13,009 nucleotides of DNA, from the NCBI GenBank assembly GCA_003118195.1, contig BEXV01000719.1:96788-109796 (forward strand), given 5' to 3'. The DNA is from Hemicentrotus pulcherrimus (taxonomy: Eukaryota > Echinodermata > Echinoidea > Camarodonta > Strongylocentrotidae). The position numbers and the translations under genes were made by a program. Below the pieces are notes generated by a model. That model saw only the letters and a list, made by a program, of their open reading frames with translations. It had not been told where the DNA came from and ran no database searches. Each line of letters starts with the position of its first letter. Within the stretch, counting starts at the first letter, position 1. This document shows positions 7,879 to 13,009 of this stretch, piece after piece.

Positions 7879-8034
7879 CTGTTGTACAGTTGATTCCCAT
7901 GAATCCTGCTGCACAGGTGCATCCAAAGGGGTCTGGTAGGCAGAAGAGTTTACCTCGACATCCTGGACTGTGATAATCTCCTGAGGAATCACAAGAAAAG
8001 CTCCCATCCTGCCCAAACCGGTTGCTGCCCATGA
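7879..8034 (-). CDS. Tie: Exon: second EGF-like module, bearing the Tie signature motif
   Basis: This 156-nt exon is phase 1 at both ends. The acceptor is TTTATCCTAAG before 8034. The donor, GTACCT at 7878-7873, departs from consensus and is the weakest in the gene. The product contains FCLPDPFGCTCAAGFMGINC, which is close to the second EGF repeat of vertebrate Tie2 and unlike generic EGF modules; this is the main basis for the family call. Six cysteines are present, whereas the Tie2 module has eight as I recall it: the first two are replaced in the stretch VMGSNRFGQDGSFSC, consistent with loss of one disulfide pair. Splicing to the next exon gives a Glu codon (G|AA) before ECNPGTYG. Confidence 0.88.
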
Positions 8035-8769
8035 CTTAGGATAAAGAGATAATGATACAAATGCTTTCATCAAACAGTTTCTAGTATTATTTTATCGACA
8101 TTGAGTTGATTTGATTCTGATTCGAGTGATAGCTTTATTGAAAAGAGTTTTAGGTATTGAACAAAATGAACGAACTTGCAGATGAAACAATGCTGTTTTG
8201 TTAACCAAGGGTTTCATCGATTGAATCTGATTAATGAAAGATGATGTTGTTATGTTCATCACTATAGATTAGAAAAGTATTACAGATTGAACCTTATTTC
8301 ATGCATGTATTTTACATGAAATCATTGTTTTCATTCACATCAAACAAATATTGAGCTGAATCCAAGACAAAGAAATAGTTTGGCATGTATACAAATAAAA
8401 TGTGTTAACTAAAAAATTACATAACTCGAAATTTCGTTTCGGAAGCTTGGTGTCGAGGCATATGGGTAGTCAGGGTGTGTGTGTGGGGGGGGGGGGGGGG
8501 ATAAATTCATCCACTTTGAAAAAAGGGTCATTCATGGAACTTATACTCTTTATGATTGTGTTTGTGTGAACACGCGTGTGTGTGTGTGTGTGTGGGTGTG
8601 TGTGTGTGTGTGTGGGTGTGTGTGTGTGTGTGTGTTTATAAGTATGCGACTCTTTGTTTTGTTGTCTCCGTCTGTCCCCCCCCCCCTCCCCTCGCCCCCA
8701 AATTGTTCAACAAGTATGTCTATGCCCGTGTCTCAAAGTGCAGAGGACCCATACAAGTGTAAAACATAC
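8035..8769. other. Intron between EGF1 and EGF2
   Basis: A 735-bp intron dominated near its 5' end (coding strand) by the low-complexity block at 8475-8695. No coding potential: the open frames at 8479-8793 and 8556-8762 are translations of the GT repeat. Confidence 0.7.
8475..8695. repeat. Low-complexity block: GT tract with G-run, 60-bp GT microsatellite, C-run
   Basis: On the plus strand a short GT tract runs into about 16 G (8485-8500). A GT microsatellite (about 8575-8634) is interrupted by GTGGGTG twice, 20 bases apart, and is followed by a C-rich run (8676-8695). On the coding (minus) strand these are CA and C/G tracts 75 to 290 bases downstream of the EGF1 donor. The G-run could form a quadruplex and is prone to sequencing error. 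Confidence 0.85.
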
Positions 8770-8901
8770 CGTGTTCACATGTTGTCCCGTTGAAACCAGG
8801 AGGACATACACACTCTCCTGAGTCTGCATCGCACTTGCCTCCGTTGAGACACTCAGTACAGGTATGTTCACATTCAGATCCCCAACGATAAGCTGGGCAT
8901 C
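8770..8901 (-). CDS. Tie: Exon: first EGF-like (laminin-type) module of Tie-like receptor
   Basis: This 132-nt, 44-codon exon is phase 1 at both ends. The acceptor is TTCAAACAG and the donor is GTATGT at 8769-8764. The product starts [14 protein letters not shown] and ends [14 protein letters not shown]. The eight cysteines are spaced as in the laminin-type EGF repeats of Tie receptors, and CPPGF followed by G and C is the standard EGF C-terminal signature. On the coding strand the downstream intron carries a poly-C run, a long CA repeat and another poly-C run within about 300 nt of the donor. The flanking exons are Ig2 and EGF2, so this is the first of three EGF modules. Confidence 0.9.
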
Positions 8902-9308
8902 CTGTTTGAAGTTAACAGTTTTCGTATTTCAAAGTGGATAAAAATCCAGTATCTAAGCAATATCAGAAATAGATAACCGATATGCCAATAAGCATCGACA
9001 CGCCTGCATTCTAACTTTCAATCTTTAAATCCCCCCTAACACATATATAACAATTGTCAATATCAAATTTTCAATATGCTGAAATTATTGCTTTTTACAA
9101 AAATGCCATGTTAGTATGGGAACAGCCGTGAAAATATGCTGAAATCCACAAAACATAAATACATTTTTAGGACATTTCGGATGAATTTCACTGATATTTC
9201 GCTGACAGCAATAATATAGAATTATAATTACTTGTGTTGCAATAAAAGTTGCTTCGAAATGAGAGAATATTCAAGATAAATGTACGGCTAGGTAAGCTAT
9301 TAACTTAC
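8902..9308. other. Intron between Ig2 and EGF1
   Basis: A 407-bp AT-rich intron. Only a short direct repeat, AATATGCTGAAAT (near 9074 and 9134), was noted. Confidence 0.6.
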
Positions 9309-9554
9309 TGATGACATGAAGAAGGAATATTGCATTTTCTGCATCCCATCGTTTTCCAGCAAAACACTTATATACCCCAGTTTGGTTTAGTTGCACGTTC
9401 TCCAAAGTAAGACTCTGCTTTCCATTATTCTCAGATATCTTTTCACCATTAAACCGCCACCGAAGGGCACTTTCCGTCATGTTGGTGACAACTGCGATTG
9501 TAACAGTTTCTCCGAGATGGACAGTAAAAGTTGTCCATTCAGGCAAGACTGTCG
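9309..9554 (-). CDS. Tie: Exon: second Ig-like domain (Ig2) of Tie-like receptor
   Basis: This 246-nt exon is phase 1 at both ends. The acceptor is TTTACTTTACAG before 9554 and the donor is a consensus GTAAGT at 9308-9303. The product starts TVLPEWTTFTVHLGETV. It contains an Ig strand C tryptophan in ALRWRFNGEKI and the strand E-F signature LTLENVQLNQTGVYKCFAG. A single cysteine lies in strand F (GVYKC) and strand B (VTIAVV) has none, so no canonical Ig disulfide is possible; the Tie2 Ig2 domain also lacks the usual pair. Sequons are visible at NMT and NQT. The codon spliced to the next exon is A|GA (Arg), giving an R-C junction like that of Tie2 just before EGF1. The Ig assignment is strong. 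Confidence 0.85.
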
Positions 9555-10746
9555 CTGTAAAGTAAATGGGAGCATAATAGGAGTAATATACCAGAGGGGA
9601 AAAATGAATTGTAGAAGCAGCTTTAAGTGAAATTTCTTTAAAATAAAGTGATTTATTGTATAGGCTACTCCTAAAGTCGCTTATCGACTGTATGGTCTGT
9701 ATAGGGTTTTAAGCATATGGAAGGGATGTCTTTTTTCCCGATCATCAGCCAATAGACATTTGTGTTTAGTAATGAAAGTATAGAAATCATCAAATGTGAA
9801 AGTCAAAACGGAGTATCCATTTGGATGTATGAATAGGCTTATATGTACATATTTTGACGACTTTTTGAGACAATCATTGTATTAAAGATATCGTGGTCTA
9901 GCAATAAAGTCGCTGAATTACATGGTAGGGATCCAAATACCTGTCACGGCAATACTTTCATTTGGCAAGACATTTCTCTACAATTGCCATTCACCCAACA
10001 ATGAAATATATAGGTACCCGGTTGGAATAAATCCTTCAATGCTTGGAGGCCTTATCATGGTCGTCCGGCAGATCTGGGGGAGAAATATTGAAGGCCCTCG
10101 TGAAGAACAATATTAAAATTGACGAGGCTACCCGAAGACAGGGAAGACCATATCATTATATTACATCAGGTCAGGGAATGAGGGAAAAATGATCAGGAAA
10201 TGTAATTTTGATCATGTTTTTTAGTGATTCTAAATGTTTTATATCCGATGATTTTTGTCTTCTTTGGTGTCTTCGTACAGTATTAAGTAGATCTGTTTCT
10301 TTACAAATTCAATACATAGGACAGTGTTTATTCATGAAGTGGCTATTACCCTAATTTCGTTTCTAAAGTTTTAAGATCATTTTAATATTTTTTGTCACTC
10401 TTGGATAATGTGTTTTCCTTTTAAATAAACTGGAGCTTTTGCATGAATCTCCTAAATTAAATTAGGCAACGTCCAGAGGTCAGTAATCTGGCCTAAGAGT
10501 TTTAATTTTTCCCGAAAAATGGTGGCTCCCAGTTGACTGAAGATTAATGCGTGTACGTTCCTTCAGTATACAAGAAACTGAAGTAACGTACACGCATTAA
10601 TCTTCAGTCACAGCATAGAGACCGATAAAAGACCGACTACAGACCCAGTAAACAAGTTATATTACCTCAAGAGGCCCCAGACTGTTCAGATTGGCGGTGT
10701 GACCGACGTATTAAAAACTCTCGATTTTACGAATATTCATACTCAC
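9555..10746. other. Intron between Ig1 and Ig2
   Basis: A 1.19-kb intron. It contains the hairpin at 10534-10610. The rest (9555-10530) shows no exon; a 64-codon plus-strand frame (9922-10116) has no recognisable motif. Confidence 0.6.
10534..10610. repeat. 77-bp near-perfect hairpin, 34-bp arms and 9-base loop
   Basis: The left arm (10534-10567) begins TGACTGAAGATTAATGCG and the right arm (10577-10610) is its reverse complement with one mismatch. The loop is ATACAAGAA. The folded RNA would be of pre-miRNA size on either strand and lies within an intron of the host gene. The near-perfect pairing fits a young inverted duplication or a very small fold-back element better than an old conserved miRNA, which usually has bulges. 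Confidence 0.85.
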
Positions 10747-11061
10747 CATTGTGCATTAAGACAACAATTGAAGTATCACGTGTCATTCCATCATATTCGA
10801 AAGTTGCATTGAATGCTCCTATTGCCTTGGTTTTATCAGACTGTTGGAAGACTAGCTTTCTTATACGATGATCTTCATTTACTGTGTTGCTATAGTTTGG
10901 GAGACTTTCACTATCGCCGGTACGGATAATTCGGTCAAACGTTATACTGTCTCTGATGCTTGCATCTTTTTGTCCTAGGAAGGCGCCGATATATTGATCA
11001 CGTGTGCTGGGAGGATCCAGGAGGGGGTGATTAGTCACTAATGTCAGGTCTACGATGTATC
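10747..11061 (-). CDS. Tie: Exon: N-terminal Ig-like domain (Ig1) of Tie-like receptor
   Basis: This 315-nt exon is phase 1 at both ends. The acceptor is a T-rich tract ending CTAG just upstream of 11061, and the donor is GTGAGT at 10746-10741. The product begins YIVDLTLVTNHPLLD, which matches the start of mature Tie2 (DLILINSLPLVSD from memory). The block KLVFQQSDKTKAIGAF corresponds to the Tie2 segment before its second Ig cysteine. Unlike Tie2 Ig1, the exon encodes no cysteine at all: IGAFLG and GAFNAT sit where the two disulfide cysteines are expected. An N-glycosylation sequon (NAT) lies near the end. Splicing to the next exon gives LMHN-A-TVLPEW, comparable to the Tie2 Ig1/Ig2 linker. 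It is the first exon seen, and because it starts in phase 1 a signal-peptide exon must lie further upstream. Confidence 0.82.
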
Positions 11062-11500
11062 CTAGAAAAACAAAACAATAGTCAATAATAGATTTAATAG
11101 CATGCAGATCTCAGCGGACTACGTAGACCAAATTGTAGGCTTCCGGTCCTTAATAAGGAGTCATCTTCAACAGCATTCGCAATTGGTCCTAAGCTAAATA
11201 GGAAGTTGAATATTAGCTAGTCTGAATCTTTTAGTGAATTGCTCACAGAAAGATTCTATGCACCACAATGGACATAATTAGAGCTTAGTACATGAATATT
11301 CAAGACAACCCCCCCAAAAAAAAACAAAACAAAACAAAACAAAACAACAACAACAACAACAACATGAAAACAAAAAAGCTTGTTAAACACTGCTTCGACA
11401 TGGGGTTCTTAATTAACGTGTAAGAAGACAAGAAATGTTCTGGAGTTACAGAGACTTACTCATGTACATATCAATCGCCATGTATTTAGAGGGGGCGGAA
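11062..11500. other. Sequence upstream of the first visible exon
   Basis: Presumably intron, because the Ig1 exon begins in phase 1. It contains a low-complexity A/C tract (11316-11364) made of CAAAA and CAA units. No signal-peptide exon could be supported. Confidence 0.5.
11316..11364. repeat. CAAAA and CAA microsatellite
   Basis: A short A-run followed by about five CAAAA units and then about seven CAA units. Confidence 0.9.
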
Positions 11501-11501
11501 C

Positions 11502-12041
11502 ATTTTCAAAAATACTCCTAGATTATTTTTCATATCGTAGTTTTAGTTTTACCTATTCACATCCAGCTTAAAATTACTATGTTCGTTTTGAAGCCAACAT
11601 CAAATTCTGTAGAACTTAGCAGGAATTATGAATATGTCAAGTATGTCTTGTCTGTGAAATTTAAACGTTAGCAGTGTCCTAATATTCAAATTATGCAAGG
11701 AATTATGAAATTTTCTCATGTATGTTTTATTGTTCTTTTTCTAAAAAAGATTATACTTAGTTCAGAAGGATGTGCATTCATGCTTGAAAGTAGTCCTTCC
11801 GGATGCGCGCTATGTCAGGCAAGGTCTGTGCACTTACGTTAAGGACAAAGTAGTCCCTTGATTATTTATCTATAAATTGTTTGTAGGAAAATTTTCAAAA
11901 ATACTCCTAGATTATTTATAAAAATAAAACATACATGAGAAAATATCATAATTTCATTATGGTACAGTTAACTTTACCTACAAACAATTTATAGATAAAT
12001 AATCGAGGGACTACTTTGTCCTCAACGTAAGTACACAGACC
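11502..12041. repeat. Interleaved inverted repeats with an embedded 27-bp direct repeat
   Basis: Three relations overlap. First, 65-bp arms at 11823-11887 and 11977-12041 are inverted copies with about three mismatches and an 89-bp spacer. Second, 31-bp arms at 11701-11731 and 11923-11953 are inverted copies with one mismatch. Third, the 27 bases at 11502-11528 recur exactly in direct orientation at 11891-11917. The inverted pairs interleave as a-b-a'-b', so both cannot fold as simple nested hairpins. This suggests one fold-back element inserted into, or recombined with, another. No coding capacity is seen. Confidence 0.8.
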
Positions 12042-12083
12042 CACATGACCACTTAAGTAATGAGGCTTGGGGTCTGACACGTA

Positions 12084-13009
12084 AGATAAATAGGGCTTAA
12101 TACGAGTCGAAAACGGTGCAAATAATCGTCTTCTTTCTATAATAATTAAATCGAACGTCTAAGCTTTTCGCGCTTCGCGGGAAGGGTGAAACTGAATTCA
12201 GGCAAGGATTAAGAGTCGAGAACAGTACACCCAATCGTCTGCTTTCTTTAATAATTTAAGGAAACGTCAATGGTTCCGCGCTTTTCGCGAGAGGGGGAAA
12301 CTGAATTCAGATAAACAGGGCTTATCAAGTGTCGAAACGGTACATCGAATCGTCTCCTTTCTCTTATAATAAAAGGAAACGTCAAAGCTTCCGCGCTTCG
12401 CGCAAAAGGGGGAAACTGAATTCAGACAAGGATTAAGAGTCGTAAACGGTGCGACGAATCGTCTTCTTTCTATAATACTTAAATCAAACGTCTAAGCCTT
12501 TCGCGCTTCGCGCTGGAAGGGGGAAACTGAATTCAGATAAATAGGGCTTATTAAGAGTCGAAAACGGTACATTGAATCGTCTGCTTTCTCTTATAATAAA
12601 AGGAAACGTCAAAATTTCCGCGCTTTGCGCAAGAAGGGGAAACTGAATTCAGACAAGGATTAAGAGTCGTAAACGGTGCGACGAATCGTCTTCTTTCTAT
12701 AATACTTAAATCAAACTTCGAGGCTTCCGCGCTTCGCGCGAGAGAGGGAACCTGAATTCAGATAAATAGGGCTTATTAAGAGTCGAAAACGGTACATCGA
12801 ATCGTCTGCTTTCTCTAATAATTTAAGGACACGTCAGAGCTTCCGCGCTTCGCGCGAGAAGGGGAAACTGAATTCAGATAAAAAGGGCTTATTAAGAGTC
12901 GAAAACGGTACATCAAATCGTCTGCTTTCTCTAATAATTTAAGGATACGTCAGAGCTTCCGCGCTTCGCGCGAGAGGGGGAAACTGAATTCAGACAAGGA
13001 TTAAGAGTC
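12084..13009. repeat. Satellite array of alternating ~110- and ~116-bp units
   Basis: Units end at the shared motif CTGAATTCA at 12200, 12309, 12424, 12535, 12651, 12760, 12876 and 12992, giving steps of 109, 115, 111, 116, 109, 116 and 116. Two types mostly alternate: a longer one opening GATAAATAGGGCTTATTAAG and a shorter one opening GACAAGGATTAAGAG, so the higher-order unit is an A-B dimer of about 225 bp. An A-A pair occurs near the end. Both types share TCGTCTTCTTTC-like and GAAACTGAATTCA blocks and a GC palindrome CGCGCTTCGCGCG. The array runs off the end of the window. Confidence 0.92.

Larger units (their letters stand above)
376..11061 (-). pseudogene. Tie: Tie/Tek-like receptor tyrosine kinase gene, ectodomain part, probably disrupted
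   Basis: Nine exon-like blocks on the minus strand give, in order, Ig1, Ig2, EGF1, EGF2, EGF3, Ig3, FN3-1, and FN3-2 in two halves. This is the module order known for vertebrate Tie1/Tie2 receptors, which bind angiopoietins at the plasma membrane and signal through a cytoplasmic tyrosine kinase. The best single marker is the EGF2 motif FCLPDPFGC, nearly identical to the Tie2 motif FCLPDPYGC as I recall it. All exon borders are phase 1 with GT-AG sites. The signal peptide, third FN3, membrane segment and kinase domain are not in the window. In-frame stops occur in the Ig3 (TAG 3621-3623), FN3-1 (TGA 2706-2708) and FN3-2 N-half exons (three TGAs), while exons from Ig1 to EGF3 are open. The Tie family call is firm; the pseudogene call is an inference that sequencing error, cryptic splicing or exon skipping could overturn. 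Confidence 0.6.

Noticed and set aside
8479..8793. Open frames rich in Cys and Val on the plus strand
   Set aside because: They are read-through of a GT microsatellite and homopolymer runs.
11300..11364. Minus-strand ATG followed by a run of Leu, Phe and Cys codons, resembling a signal peptide
   Set aside because: It is a translation of the CAA/CAAAA microsatellite, ends in a stop shortly after, and no phase-1 donor joins it to the Ig1 exon.
11460..11481. Minus-strand ATG with a GTAAGT donor in phase 1 (MAIDMYM), possible first coding exon
   Set aside because: The peptide is not hydrophobic, so it cannot be the signal peptide a Tie receptor needs; support is limited to one splice motif.
12084..13009. 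CRISPR-like array
   Set aside because: Units are repeated over their full length with no unique spacers, and the context is an animal gene with introns.

Overview
The window is eukaryotic and animal. Coding sequence is sparse, split into short exons with GT-AG borders, and embedded in AT-rich intron DNA full of microsatellites, fold-back elements, a SINE and a satellite. The exon order and motifs fit the ectodomain of a Tie/Tek-type (angiopoietin-receptor-like) receptor tyrosine kinase. With the repeat landscape this suggests a marine invertebrate deuterostome, most plausibly an echinoderm such as a sea urchin; the species itself is an inference.

Layout. One gene runs on the minus strand from 11061 down to 376 and continues past both ends of its visible part: no signal-peptide exon is seen upstream and no third FN3, transmembrane or kinase exon downstream. 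In transcript order: Ig1-like exon (10747-11061), Ig2 (9309-9554), three EGF/laminin-EGF exons (8770-8901, 7879-8034, 5743-5880), Ig3 with a Ser/Thr/Pro-rich stretch (3362-3793), FN3-1 (2459-2773) and FN3-2 as a probable degenerate N-terminal half (1546-1650) plus a C-terminal half (376-597). Every exon border is phase 1, as in vertebrate extracellular modules, and codons rebuilt across the junctions give sensible residues. No convincing gene was found on the plus strand.

The downstream half of the ectodomain is damaged, or the sequence has errors there. FN3-1 carries an in-frame TGA (2706-2708), the Ig3 exon an in-frame TAG (3621-3623) that may instead be the acceptor of a hidden 153-nt intron, and the FN3-2 N-half exon three TGAs. 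Exons encoding Ig1, Ig2 and the EGF modules are open. The locus is therefore either a decaying paralogue or a gene with alternative exon use that yields a truncated, possibly soluble receptor.

Between exons lie a TA-flanked MITE (759-919) and a truncated inverted copy (4640-4770); a full-length Pol III SINE with perfect 11-bp target duplications (5209-5401) whose 5' end resembles 7SL/Alu RNA, plus a truncated inverted copy (4775-4916); a roughly 400-bp palindrome built from a 14-16-bp minisatellite (5991-6390); a compact 34-bp-arm hairpin (10534-10610); and, upstream of the first visible exon, interleaved long inverted repeats (11701-12041) and a satellite of alternating 109-111 and 115-117-bp units (12084 to the window end).
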